From NCBI GenBank assembly GCA_006384855.1, contig VCJN01003431.1, positions 62,001 to 126,000 on the forward strand: a stretch of 64,000 nucleotides of DNA, in the 5' to 3' direction. Under the pieces are notes generated by a model. It ran no database searches. It saw nothing but the letters and a program-made list of their open reading frames with translations, and was not told the origin of the DNA. The stretch is from Tetraselmis striata (lineage: Eukaryota; Chlorophyta; Chlorodendrophyceae; Chlorodendrales; Chlorodendraceae). A program made the position numbers and the translations under genes. Below, piece after piece: positions 54,738-64,000 of this stretch; the first letter of the stretch is position 1; each line of letters starts with the position of its first letter.

Positions 54738-55390
54738 TGACATGTGTGACAACATGCGCGCATACCCGTGCAGCAGTGGCGACATTGTTGTCGAGAGGGC
54801 CAGCCCGCGCTTAGCCTACGGTGCGGGCGGTGTAAGCATGCACCTATGGAATCGAAGGCACTTTATGTGTGCTACTTTCACCCAGCGAGGCGCAGCCAAC
54901 GGCGCTTATCTTGCAGCTTGGAAAATTGTGGGATGATTGGCCCCATCACGACGACGGGATTACTCGCATACTCTCATGGAAATGCCTTGAGTTTCATCGG
55001 TAACGTGCATGGATTGGGCTCAAGCTCGGTCGTCTTACAGCGCAGGCATACTTCCACCCACCACCGGCAGCGCGCGGGCATATGCGACCGATGGTAGCTA
55101 CGCCGCCAACAAGTTGCCCCCTATTCATCGCCCATTGTTTCGGTGGTTTTAGCCATGTGCCAAGCAATGTCATTGCCGAAGAACAATTTTAAAAGTGCGA
55201 TAACCGGGAGAAACGGCTGCCGCCTCCTTGGCGTAGGAGGATTGCATACACTGGATTACAAGGCTCGATGGCCCCGCGGCCCCATGGCTTGGGCACCGAG
55301 GCGAGGATACGCGCGGATTTCTTTGTGCAAAGACTTATGTGGATGGTTTAGGATATATTATTCGGTACACGGGCGGCCGAGTATCGGTAC

Positions 55391-55495
55391 ATCGCCTTCC
55401 CAGGGCTTTCCGTACCCGGATCGCTGCCTAAACGGCCGTCGTAGAGACGCTGCGAGGGTTTCACTGGTGCCAGTCCCGTCCCGGGGGCGGGAAAA
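55391..55495 (+). mobile_element. LINE2 3'-end fragment
   Basis: GGCTTTCCGT...CGGCCGTCGTAGAGACGCTG...GGGTTTCACTGGTGCCAG...GTCCCGGGGGCG matches the last about 105 bases of LINE2 at 51283-51372, followed by an A-rich end. It is an extremely 5'-truncated insertion. Confidence 0.88.
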
Positions 55496-56020
55496 ACAAA
55501 ATCGATAAATCGCGATGTACGAGTATCGATCACGGGCAGCCGGGTATCGGCATGAGTACTACAGGCGTCAAAAGTAATCAACGGGTAGGTCTTAATCCGT
55601 GCGCAGGTTGCTCGCCACACGTCGCCAAACCGATTGCTGCTTTGTGGGCATATATCGTCTTCCCTCGGGCCAGCCGGGCCCAGTAGTCGCACAACGAATG
55701 CGATGGCGTATGGTGCGCATTTACATCTGGCATTAATGAAGTGCTACATCTTGCCAGATGTAATTGCCTAGCATCGCATGTGCCCGTGCCTGGCTCCTTC
55801 TTGGCTTCCTGGACTCCCGCTTGACCCTTGGTTTCAGGCTTATGCATCTCGTTTGCTGGCAGCCTTTCATAATTGCTTTTAGTTCTGCGTTCAGTGCGGA
55901 TATGTGAAAGCACTAATGTACAAAATTATCGCATGTGCCCAAGCACGGAGAAAGACCTACATGGAAAGGATACCGCGCAAAACGCACCAGGCACTGGGTA
56001 CCCACATGGGGATTTGTGTG
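55496..56020. other. Intergenic, nothing recognised
   Basis: No gene or repeat family recognised between the LINE2 fragment and LINE3. ORFs are short and without motifs. Confidence 0.4.
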
Positions 56021-56049
56021 GTACATATCCTTACGATCCACCCATGTGC

Positions 56050-56950
56050 TTATGGGCGTTGATTTCCGCAAGGTTGAGGATTTCCGGGGGCCAGTGGACG
56101 AGGTATTGGTTGACGCCATCTGGTCCTCGGGCTGTGGAGGTGATGCGGATCACGTCGTTGGTTGGCAGGGGGTTGCGTGGACTGTGAGGGGTTGCGTGCG
56201 GAATTGGGCCGTGCGGGCCTGGGCTGGGGCGCGCTGGGGGTGTAGGAGTGTAGGAATTGTGCAGGTGTAGGTGTAGGAATTGGGCCGGCGGGCCGAGTTG
56301 TGGGCGGCATGCGGTGCGCGGAAGGACAGATAACCATGTGTTGTGCACGGGGAGCCGACGCGTGTCGAAGGAGTGGTAGCGCGGCGGGGGTACGGTACCT
56401 CTTATTGGTAGGGTGAAAATTTGCGATAGGGTATGTAATGCCTTCGGGAGGGCGGATCTGATGGCGGCTGGGGTATGGGTTGGGGCGGCTATGGTAATCT
56501 CTGCGACCGTTTTGAGGCGGTATATGGGGCGTCGTTTTGTCGGTCCGTGGTTTGCCAGCGCGTCCCCCAGGTCTCAAGGCCGACTGCCCAGAGCGGAGCC
56601 ATCATGCGCATTATTGCCGCGGCTTTAGGTTTGGCTTTGTATTGCTTGTACGTGGCGGTACTAGCAGCGGGGGGTAGGTGTTCCGAGAGTTTGGTTCGTG
56701 TTGCTGCCCTCGCGGCCTCGTGCCGGTAGTTGAAGGCCTCGCGGATGGAGGTGGCGAGGTGTGTGTCGTCGGCGAAGGCGTATGAGTACCCCGTGACGTG
56801 GAGGTGCAGGTCGCGGTGAATGTGCGTGAGGCTTTCGCAGTGCCGGGTAGGATTGGGAGGATGCTGTGCATTCCTCCGGCCACTTGGTGTATCTGGCGAC
56901 CGTGTTTCCCGGCCTCGTGCACACCCATCACACAAGGCTGCCCTCCGCCA
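56050..56950 (-). pseudogene. LINE3 reverse transcriptase fragment (inverted)
   Basis: The - strand frame reads HLHVTGYSYAFADDTHLATS, the RT motif C (FADD), then IREAFNYRHEAARAATRTKL, AAIMRMMAPLWAVGLETWGT and, after a frame change, a Pro/Arg-rich continuation toward 56050. RT motifs A and B, which should lie about 40-110 residues upstream, are cut off at the junction near 56950. The block after FADD has the length of the RT palm end and thumb. Non-functional as it stands. Confidence 0.75.
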
Positions 56951-56954
56951 CGAG

Positions 56955-58110
56955 AAGTAAAAAACGCCGGTCGACGTCACTGTACCCACTGCTACTTCCC
57001 AGCTGCAGGCATAGTCTGGAACTGCCCAGTCACAGGGTGCCATAACGTGGTCCACCGCTCCGCTTACGTCCTCGCCACGGATGCCAGGTGTGCCAAATGC
57101 GTCCTTAAAAACAACCACGACGACACCACCCACCTTTTCGAGGTCCAATGGGAACCAGCCTGGCAACTAGCCGAATCCGTTATGGATACGAAATCCGGAC
57201 CGCGCGCACTCAATGCAAGCCATCGCATTCGAACCCAACTCGAAACCCCGGAATTTCCCCCCGCTCAACCGGCCGCGTGGCACCCCCCAAACACCAAGTG
57301 GAAATCAGACGCGCCACCATCAAATAATCCGGACGTGGACCCCCTGCCTACGGGGGAATTCTACTTCAGGGTCCGAGACACACACCAACTAGTGCTCCAC
57401 AAGCCGGACGGCACAGCCTCCCATACCCTCGACCGCCGAACGGTCGAACACCTCCACTTTCTCTTCAGACCGGACCGAACAAACAATACGTTTGCAGAGG
57501 AGGTTTATGCGCTCCTGGGCAGAGTGCGCACCCTTACGAGTGCCGACGACAATTCCAAACACCAAATCCGAATGATGGGCCACGGATGACCGCTTTACAC
57601 TGGCAATCATGACCGCCCTCCGTGCCCGCAGAGAACTTTTCAGCGACCCCCTCAACACGCCGATCTACACCTTCCAATACCATAGTCTGTACCCCGAAGA
57701 TGTAGTTTTCGGCGCTAGACCCCCAACGACCTGTACTTATGTACTTATGTACTTGTGGGCATAAGTACATACGTTATGTACTTGTGGGCTGAAACGTCCC
57801 TCGCCAACCCCGAATACGATGACATATGTATGCTGAAAGCGGTGCAACACGCTCTCCGTCGCGTGCACGCTCAAAGGCATGAGTCTACCGCCACGGTGCT
57901 CATCCTCCCCGAGTGGATAGACGCATCCTACAAGAAAGCTCATCTCCTCAACCACCCCTACATGCAGAAATTATGCGAGCTCCCCGCGGACCTCACCAAA
58001 TTCCGGTCCCCAGACCAACACACCGAGACAGCCCCGAATAAGGACCTCGGCACCAAATGGCCGGTGGGAGTGTACGTACTTCCGCCCCCTACCTCGCAAA
58101 CGTCAACGCA
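56955..58110 (+). pseudogene. LINE3 PHD-like finger and methyltransferase-like region, frame-broken
   Basis: The frame to 57589 reads RHCTHCYFPAAGIVWNCPVT...GCHNVVHRSAY...DARCAKCVL, a Cys/His pattern (CxxC...CxxxxC...H...CxxC) like PHD or RING fingers, then WKSDAPPSNNPDVDP and TGEFYFRVRD. After a frame change comes ALRARRELFSDPLNTPIYTF and LYPEDVVFGARPPT. A small duplication near 57735-57785 (ATGTACTTGTGGGC twice) breaks the frame before SLANPEYDDICMLKAVQHAL and ATVLILPEWIDASYKKAHLL. ANPEY stands where amino-methyltransferases have NPPY, so I read this as a degenerate class I methyltransferase-like domain. Similar blocks occur in algal and oomycete LINE proteins as far as I know. Confidence 0.55.
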
Positions 58111-58662
58111 GCGGAAGCTTCGACCAAGATGTCGGCTGCCCTCAGGGTCTTGTACCCCGGCCGCATGCCGCACTTCCACCTTAACACCACCCAACGACCA
58201 CTAGGCTCGGACGCAGCAAGAGCAGCTACATCATGCCCCCGTCTTCCAAGACCGCCTCGCGACTGGCGGATACCACCCGTCGCGCAGGACCTCCGCCCAC
58301 TGACGTCACCAATCCCGTCCATACAAGTCCTAGAACGACGGCACGACCCGAAACGCTTTACATACACCGACGGCTCCCGCATCCACCGCGGCGGAGCGGT
58401 GGGAATCGGTGCCGGGGTCTACGCGCCGGGCAATAATCCCATCGCAGTGGGAGTGGACGCGGACAATATTCGCCGCACCATCATCAGAGCCGAACTCGCC
58501 GCCATATCGGTGGCACTCGAGTCTGACCTACCGAAGCGCATCCTCTCAGATAGCGCAGTCTCCCTTCACCTAATAGAGCGCATGATGTACCGGCCGGTCA
58601 CCTTACGACGCCACACTCACAAAATACTACTCGAACATATAGTACTCCAACTCCGACACTGA
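58100..58662 (+). CDS. LINE3 RNase H domain
   Basis: The frame ends at 58662 and contains PKRFTYTDGSRIHRGG (first Asp in YTDGS), NIRRTIIRAELAAISVALES (Glu in RAELAAI) and KRILSDSAVSLHLIERM (second Asp in LSDS). These are the D-E-D residues of type I RNase H; a last Asp/His would lie downstream. The 80 residues before it (MPHFHLNTTQRPLG, PRPPRDWRIPPVAQDLRPLT) are linker. The frame is closed by a stop and continued in another frame (VLTNEQADTTAGEVANRTIP), so the polyprotein is broken here too. Confidence 0.75.
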
Positions 58663-58818
58663 CCAACGAACAAGCCGACACCACCGCCGGTGAAGTAGCC
58701 AACCGGACAATCCCACCTGACACTATCGTAACCGTAGGCGCAACTCCCGAACCAACCGATGACGTGTGGCTGAACCCATGCCAAGGCGCGCCGACCACCA
58801 CTCACACCCCCCCATAAC

Positions 58819-59724
58819 TTGAAAGCCGCCCTTTGGAAACACGCCGACGCTACAGTAGGCTGCGACGCCTCCGACGAAACCCTGCACTCCCACCTCATAG
58901 ACCACGCGTTGGCCACAGGTGTAATGCCGGACCTCGTCACCCCCTCGGACATCACCACCTCGGAAAGAATCCACAGGCTGGAATTCATGTGGGGAACACA
59001 CCCAAGCCGAATGAGACGCAAAGGCCAGCCGTCCTTCACATGCGGGAAATGCGAACATCCCCTCAGCAATGGTCACATGGCAGGCAATTGCCCCTCCATG
59101 GCCGGCTTAAAGACAGACCGACACAATAGCACGCTTCAACTCCTCCTCAACGAGCTGGAAGTCCTAAACGGCGGTCGTTGGCACGTACTATCCACGGACG
59201 CGGGCAACAAACCTGTGGCTGACTTCTCCTCCCCCAACAAAGACTCGCTGATCTCCGACCTAACCGACCGAATTATACACAGAGTCCCGTGCATCAGCAT
59301 CCCCGACCGCCTAGCGGACGCCCAAGAAGGGGAAACCGAAGGTCGCAGTGCCGCCCAAGCACCCACCCTGCTCCCCACGACCATGCTACCCCCTCACCTC
59401 CGCCCTAAACACTGCAAGCCGGACGCAATACGCATCGTCGGATTCGACTGGGACCCGGCCACCGAAACCATATCTCCCAGCACCGATCCCAGAGCAGTCC
59501 AAAAAATACAGATAATCGAATTCAAATACATTATTGATCTCAATTATGCCACTACTGTGCACCCTCTCATCCGCGAAAAATACCAACACATGGTGAGCGC
59601 CCTACGTCAACAAGGATGGCAATGTCCGATTGAAATCATTGCCGTCACCCTCTGCCGCAGCGGCACCATGCACAAATTCACACTAGAAGCCATCCATAGC
59701 CTCATGGTCCTCCGCCCTAATTAA
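58819..59724 (+). CDS. LINE3 C-terminal region: CCHC knuckle and PD-(D/E)XK-like nuclease
   Basis: A 301-codon open frame. SFTCGKCEHPLSNGHMAGNC (about residues 74-92) is a CxxC-x7-H-x4-C knuckle as found in LINE C-termini. Further on, HCKPDAIRIVGFDWDPATET (PD near residue 199) and IQIIEFKYIIDLNYA (E-F-K near 232-234) give the P-D...E-x-K pattern of restriction-like endonucleases, followed by LIREKYQHMVSALRQQGWQC and PIEIIAVTLCRSG, the helix-strand order expected after the active site. It would nick the target to prime reverse transcription. Only this part of LINE3 is open over its full length. Confidence 0.75.
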   Translation: MKAALWKHADATVGCDASDETLHSHLIDHALATGVMPDLVTPSDITTSERIHRLEFMWGTHPSRMRRKGQPSFTCGKCEHPLSNGHMAGNCPSMAGLKTDRHNSTLQLLLNELEVLNGGRWHVLSTDAGNKPVADFSSPNKDSLISDLTDRIIHRVPCISIPDRLADAQEGETEGRSAAQAPTLLPTTMLPPHLRPKHCKPDAIRIVGFDWDPATETISPSTDPRAVQKIQIIEFKYIIDLNYATTVHPLIREKYQHMVSALRQQGWQCPIEIIAVTLCRSGTMHKFTLEAIHSLMVLRPN

Positions 59725-60224
59725 GAAGCAACCCCCGGACAAACCCCCTCCGCCTCCCAGCGCCGTTGCAATCCGCCTCTGTAGGAAACTCCAACGACAC
59801 TCGGATGGCTACATACTCTCCTCCGCATATCCCGACAGTCCCTCAAACATGCCATGCCCAACCTCAGTACCTCCCACACACCCCGCACGCACACCCACCG
59901 TTAACATACACGCTTTCCGCAGACCATCGTACATGACACCCCCGCCACGGCAGGGGGGGGCAATACCAAGCGGCATGGAAGGAGGAGGGGCGCGGGCGAG
60001 AAGGAGGAAGGCCGAAAGCTGCATCCGTAATCCCTAGCGTTCCCACAACGGCTGGATAAAGCAGGTCCTAAAAGCAACTCGGCTTGGGCAGTAGAGAGCA
60101 GCAAGTCAGCACGTTGTAAATCAATTTCAATTTCAATTTACACTTCTCCCCCCCCCCCCCCCCCCTCCCCTCCCCCCCCCCAAGAAGATACTCCCCCTCA
60201 TCGCACTTCCCCCCTTAAGAAGAT
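59725..60224. other. LINE3 3' flank, low-complexity
   Basis: Contains TCAATTTCAATTTCAATTTA at about 60122-60142, a short tandem hexamer typical of LINE 3' ends, followed by poly(C) runs (60147-60182). No gene. Confidence 0.5.
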
Positions 60225-60895
60225 ACTTCTGCCGTATGTAGTTATCGGCGGCGATAGTACGCCGGCGATGCTTCCCCCCTACGTGCTACTTTTTTACGAG
60301 TGCTGATGTGTACGAGTATACGGTGCCATGCATGTACGAGTATATATGCTTCCACCTCGCAGTTGCTGTAGAGGACCTTTCCGATTGTCCTTTTCTGGCG
60401 GTGATTTTCTGCTGATATCGCCTTCTGCAGCTAGCTCATTTAGTCGCTAATTGTATACAGGTAGTACTCATCGTCTACTTCTGCCGTATATAATCCTTAG
60501 TCATCGTCGGCGCGTATGATAGTACGCCGGCGGTGCTTCTACGTGCTACTTTTTTACGCGTATGATAGTGCCCCGACCTCTTGCTTTCTTCGTGGTCAAT
60601 CCGTTCAGGCACTTCGAAACTTTGTCGCCGGCCAACCTGCTGAGTTCCGCCGTCACCTGTCGCGCACACGGCGGGGGCTGTTGCAGCGGGTCTCGGCTTG
60701 CGTGCATGGTACCCTGGGCGGCATTCTCTCTGCCGGTGTGCAGATGGCCAAGTCTGATGCGTGTGCTCGTGCCCACTCTGCGTCTTCTCATGTTACTGCT
60801 TCCACCCCGCAGTCGATGTAGAGGACCTTTCTGATTGCCTTTTATTTTGGTGATTTCCGATATCGCCTTCTGCTGCTAGCTCATGTAATTTATAT
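60225..60895 (+). repeat. Imperfect tandem duplication including dispersed repeat copies
   Basis: Unit 1 (about 60225-60440) and unit 2 (about 60475-60890) share CTTCTGCCGTAT, ATAGTACGCCGGCG, TACGTGCTACTTTTTTACG and the GAGGACCTTTCYGATTGYC block ending TTCTGCWGCTAGCTCAT. Unit 2 has about 230 extra bases (60570-60800) with a 101-codon ORF (ALRNFVAGQPAEFRRHLSRT) of unknown origin. The GACCTTTC...GCTCAT block also occurs at 34150. Confidence 0.75.
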
Positions 60896-61492
60896 ACTTT
60901 TTTACGAGTGCTGATGTCTACGAGTATGCGGTACCATGCACGGCAGCGAGCACATAAGGTACCTGGGTAGCGCTATTCTTTTTTTATTTTTTTCTCTTCG
61001 TCATTGGCATCAGCGCAGCAAACTGCCCATCATCACTTGGCCCCCCTGTGTTGTATGGTGCATACAAACGGTCGGTGTATAGCGACTATGAGGACTAATC
61101 CATACCGCACGACCAGTCGTAGCAATATTAGCCTTGTACGACGAGCGATCTCGCTTTCTGCAGACCGCTCGCATAACGCGGTCACCAGCACCGTCTCAAA
61201 TACATCGGAAGCACGGCGTGGCGCGCGGGTATAAATGAAGCGCCGGAGCAAGCGGAGTTGCAGTCTCGACGCCTGCAGAGGCCACTTCTTTCTCAAAGCC
61301 TTCAACTTAATTCCTGCTACTGCCTCCTCGGCGGCTGTCAAGCAAGAAGGGCGGAGACTTTATCAGCACCACTGGCAGTTTATATACCGTACTTTGTCTA
61401 CCAGCCTGGCAGGCAGTATACCTGCTGTCGCTGCGATCACACAAGCACGGTCTTCGCATTCTCTGGAACACGGAAGCCGACCCTTCGTCGAG
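60896..61492. other. Upstream region of gene C
   Basis: Contains TTTTTACGAGTGCTGATGTC, a further partial copy of the neighbouring repeat, and a T-rich run at 60977-60995. The frame upstream of the signal peptide (from 61235) is open but reads like untranslated leader. No promoter motif can be assigned. Confidence 0.35.
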
Positions 61493-64000
61493 ATGCGACT
61501 CGAACGCGCACCGCTCTCCGTTCTGATGGTGTGGCTGGTGCTGCTTGGCACGATGCCGCTCCAGTCGTCTGCTTTTTTCTCCAGCCCACCGGGATTTTCG
61601 CTCGCCAAAGATGCTTTATTTGAAGGCATCACAGGTAATTCTGATACCCAAATAAGCTTATGCCACATTCGATGTATGCCGTCGGCGGCACCCCGTACCG
61701 TTCAATCGGCGAGTAGCTTGCTTACTTGTGCGGCCTGCTGATGATATATGCGGCGGCCATTCGTATACATAATCCGATCAATCATTACTGTTCGGCCGTT
61801 TCAGTGCCACCGCCCCCCCACCGTGCCGCCCCTGATTTCTGATTTTCTGCGTAAGAAAGCTGGCACAGTCTGAGCGATGCCGCGTGCGCATGAAATTTTT
61901 ATTGTCGCGATACTATAAATTGTCATGCCGTCTTTGAATCGTCCTGATAGATTATGTCACGAATAAGCGTGTCATTCCGTGTTCCGTTGTTAGTTTCACA
62001 CTTCACACTTTGCCTATACTTTATTTCTATACAGAATAATTTGCGACACACCCCTTGGAAGTCTCCTGGGTGGCCGTACACTTCGCAAATTGCGCATATC
62101 CCGGCCTGCATGACTATATATGCAACCTCAAGGCCGGAGTGAGAATTCTTGCAGATAGCAGATTTGTGTTCAGAAATCACAATTTAGAACAACTAAGTTG
62201 CAACATGCACTGTCCAAACTGTAAGCCAAGATCTCCCTGATGACCCTCTGGAAAAGATTGCGGACTTGATCAAAGGACAGATTCCGGGTTCCAATCTTCC
62301 AGGTATGTGCATTTCTCCCTCTGGCATCGATCACTATGACGGTCGCATTTATTACGTAGAGAACGATAAGCCAATACATCATCAAAATTTTATCCATTGC
62401 GCTGAAGCACTTGACATGAACAACATACAACTTGCTTTGACAATGTTGTAAACAACAAACGTAGCAATTTGGGGTTCGTCGACAATAACATGGAAAACAC
62501 GTTCATCATAACGACTGAATTTAATGCCTGCCTGCCCCACCCTTGAAGGCAATGGTAACGCGGACTGGCTACTTGGCGTCGATTGTGGTGGTCAGAATGG
62601 AGTAGACGCATTGGGAAGTTTTGCCTCGGGAGTCATGTCGGGGCTGTACAATCAACTGTCCTCTTTCCCAGGCTCTGGCCGCGTGACAGAGTCGATGTGC
62701 AACACACTCAAGAATACTATTGGTCCACTGCTGCAGCAGTTTCACTGTCCAGGCATGCCCGACGTCACCATCTACGCAGGACCCGCCGCTGAAGTGGGTT
62801 TTTTCTATACCGTAACTGAAGCCATGGGCATCTACATTGATTCTGCAACCGGCGACATGGGATGCTACCGGACAGGATGTAAAGGAGGCGGCCTCGTCGC
62901 TGGTTTCAGTGGGGACATGGTGGTGGGCATGCTGGCTGCTGGCAGCGACCAGCTGCCTGGTGACGCCTGGGCTGGAGCGTTTGATCTGAAAGTGGCCGGT
63001 GGCGTTGGTCTCACTGTTGGTTTGACGTCGTCTGATTACCCGTTTGTTGAGGTGTCAACTGGAGGGGGCCTCAGCGCAAACTTTGGTTCTGTTCTGAAGT
63101 GCGGTACTGACGTATCCTACATCGAGAAGGGCAACAACGGAGGAGCACCTCTTCCACCAGCAGGTATGGAATTTGGACCTCTAAATCGGCGCAGGAACCG
63201 AGGGAGGCTGCTTATGCTGATGCCAGTAGCTGTGTTTACATGCTTTCCTTGGGAGCTAAGTCGAAGTCGCTAACAGCTCAGGCTGTATACTTGGTGCTAA
63301 TAGTTGTCAGTGCGCGACACGCAGATGGGAAGACAAGTGCGCTCTCCAAATACCGCTACGGTGGCTGCTACACTGACTCGCCCAGCAGATCGTTCGGATT
63401 CCTTGTCAACGGGGGGATCAGAATTGATGAATGCGCTACCCTGGCCGCACGTTATGGCAGCGATCGATTTGCCATGCAGAATCCTTCGACAGACCTATTA
63501 CACTTTGGAGAGGGGGAATGCTGGCTGTATGAGCAGCAGCCAGCTGTTGGCTACAACCCGGATGCTATACGCCGCCCTGACTCGGAGTGCGAGGTGGAGG
63601 CTCCCTGGGGAAGCCTGGCATCTTTCACATTGCTTTTTGGTGGAGCCTGGCGCAACGCTGTATACTACCGGACTGGCACAGTGGCGCCGCATGCCCCATC
63701 AGATGGCACCTCCGGCTACTGCAGCTGGAACGCCTGCACAGATGCTGCGCCCGAGTGGGACAACTGGTGCAGCCAGTCCCAGTCCAACTGCGAGGACAGC
63801 TGCGAGGCCGGCATGTGGTGCGCTGCCTCTGGTGGGCAAGCGCCGCCCTCTGACCCCCCTCCAGCATCCACTGGCGGTGACAACACCTCCGGCTACTGCA
63901 GCTGGAACGCCTGCCCCGACGCCGCCCCCGAGTGGGACAACTGGTGCAGCCAGCCTCAGTGGCACTGCGAGCACAACTGTGAGCATGGTGCTTGGTGTGC
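61493..64000 (+). CDS. Gene C: secreted cysteine-rich protein with WSC-like domain (partial)
   Basis: Four exons with consistent phase 1 junctions: 61493-61634, 62231-62302, 62549-63163 and 63325 to beyond the window. The start ATG at 61493 opens a signal peptide (MRLERAPLSVLMVWLVLLGT, cleavage likely near QSSAFF). Exon 3 encodes about 205 residues rich in Gly with few Cys (DWLLGVDCGGQNGVDALGSF, AEVGFFYTVTEAMGIYIDSA, VAGGVGLTVGLTSSDYPFVE) that I do not recognise. Exon 4 starts with a WSC-like block (YRYGGCYTDSPSRSFGF, CATLAARYGSDRFAMQNP) and then two repeats GYCSWNAC...PEWDNWCSQ...NCEDSC...WC, each with six or more Cys. Such modules occur in algal and fungal extracellular, carbohydrate-binding proteins; a cell-wall or extracellular-matrix role is inferred. 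Confidence 0.72.

Larger units (their letters stand above)
53869..55390. other. Intergenic with two perfect hairpins, no gene seen
   Basis: No supported coding sequence. Two long perfect inverted repeats (54498-54552 and 54701-54737) are annotated separately. ORFs at 54768-55508 have no recognisable motif. Confidence 0.45.
56021..59724 (+). mobile_element. LINE3: non-LTR element with inverted 5' part
   Basis: The + strand from about 56955 to 59724 carries, in order, a PHD-like zinc finger, a methyltransferase-like segment, RNase H, a CCHC knuckle and a PD-(D/E)XK-like nuclease. The RT expected to precede them lies head-to-head on the - strand (about 56950 down to 56050), starting abruptly at the FADD region. 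Inverted 5' segments of this kind arise by twin priming during LINE integration. The tail (60118-60146) has ATTTCA-type short repeats that could be its 3' end. LINEs combining RNase H, PHD finger and restriction-like endonuclease are known in the Utopia-type group, to which this may be related. Confidence 0.7.

Overview
The window is nuclear DNA of a eukaryote, most likely a unicellular alga with a large, repeat-rich, GC-rich genome. The evidence is GT-AG split genes with short phase-matched exons, long poly(C)/poly(G) runs, microsatellites and satellites, and nested eukaryotic transposons (MULEs, REL-type non-LTR retrotransposons, tyrosine-recombinase elements with split direct repeats). I see no operons, rRNA, tRNA or CRISPR, and the species cannot be named from sequence alone.

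Three apparently intact host genes, all on the + strand, sit among the mobile DNA. Gene A (448-6948) encodes a coiled-coil protein with a TPPP/EF-hand-like C-terminal half. Gene B (26971-31388) encodes a helical protein of roughly 600 residues that I do not recognise. Gene C (61493 to the window edge) encodes a secreted, cysteine-rich protein with a WSC-like domain and tandem CSWN repeats.

Almost everything between them is transposon. A decayed copy of a REL-type LINE (LINE1) tail lies at 7.49-8.31 kb; a much fuller LINE1 with a large RT ORF and a duplicated 3' tail lies at about 22.0-26.76 kb. A second LINE family (LINE2) has a copy at 15.08-16.26 kb continued at 21.59-21.9 kb, a better copy at 49.94-51.38 kb, and a fragment at 55.39 kb. 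The 15 kb copy is split by MULE1 (16264-21588), which has 60-bp inverted ends, a 9-bp target duplication, a broken transposase and a ~187-bp exon-like repeat array.

At 34.66-49.94 kb (- strand) lies a compact tyrosine-recombinase element with split direct repeats (A1 ... B1-A2-B2), encoding a gag-like protein and a YR recombinase with no reverse transcriptase between them. It is interrupted by MULE2 (36534-48639), a 12.1-kb element with TIRs, a 9-10-bp target duplication, an apparently complete three-exon MULE transposase (- strand) and a convergent multi-exon cargo region (+ strand) whose pieces resemble a Ulp1-type protease and a class I methyltransferase. MULE2 also holds dozens of copies of an AACAATCT motif, some in a 372-bp satellite. 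A second, 2.5-kb split-repeat element (51389-53868) follows.

At 56.0-59.72 kb is a third LINE type (PHD-like finger, methyltransferase-like, RNase H, CCHC, PD-(D/E)XK nuclease) whose RT segment lies inverted at its 5' side, as expected from twin priming. The best candidates for something undescribed are the RT-less gag-YR split-repeat element, MULE2 with its cargo and repeats, and the exon-like array of MULE1.
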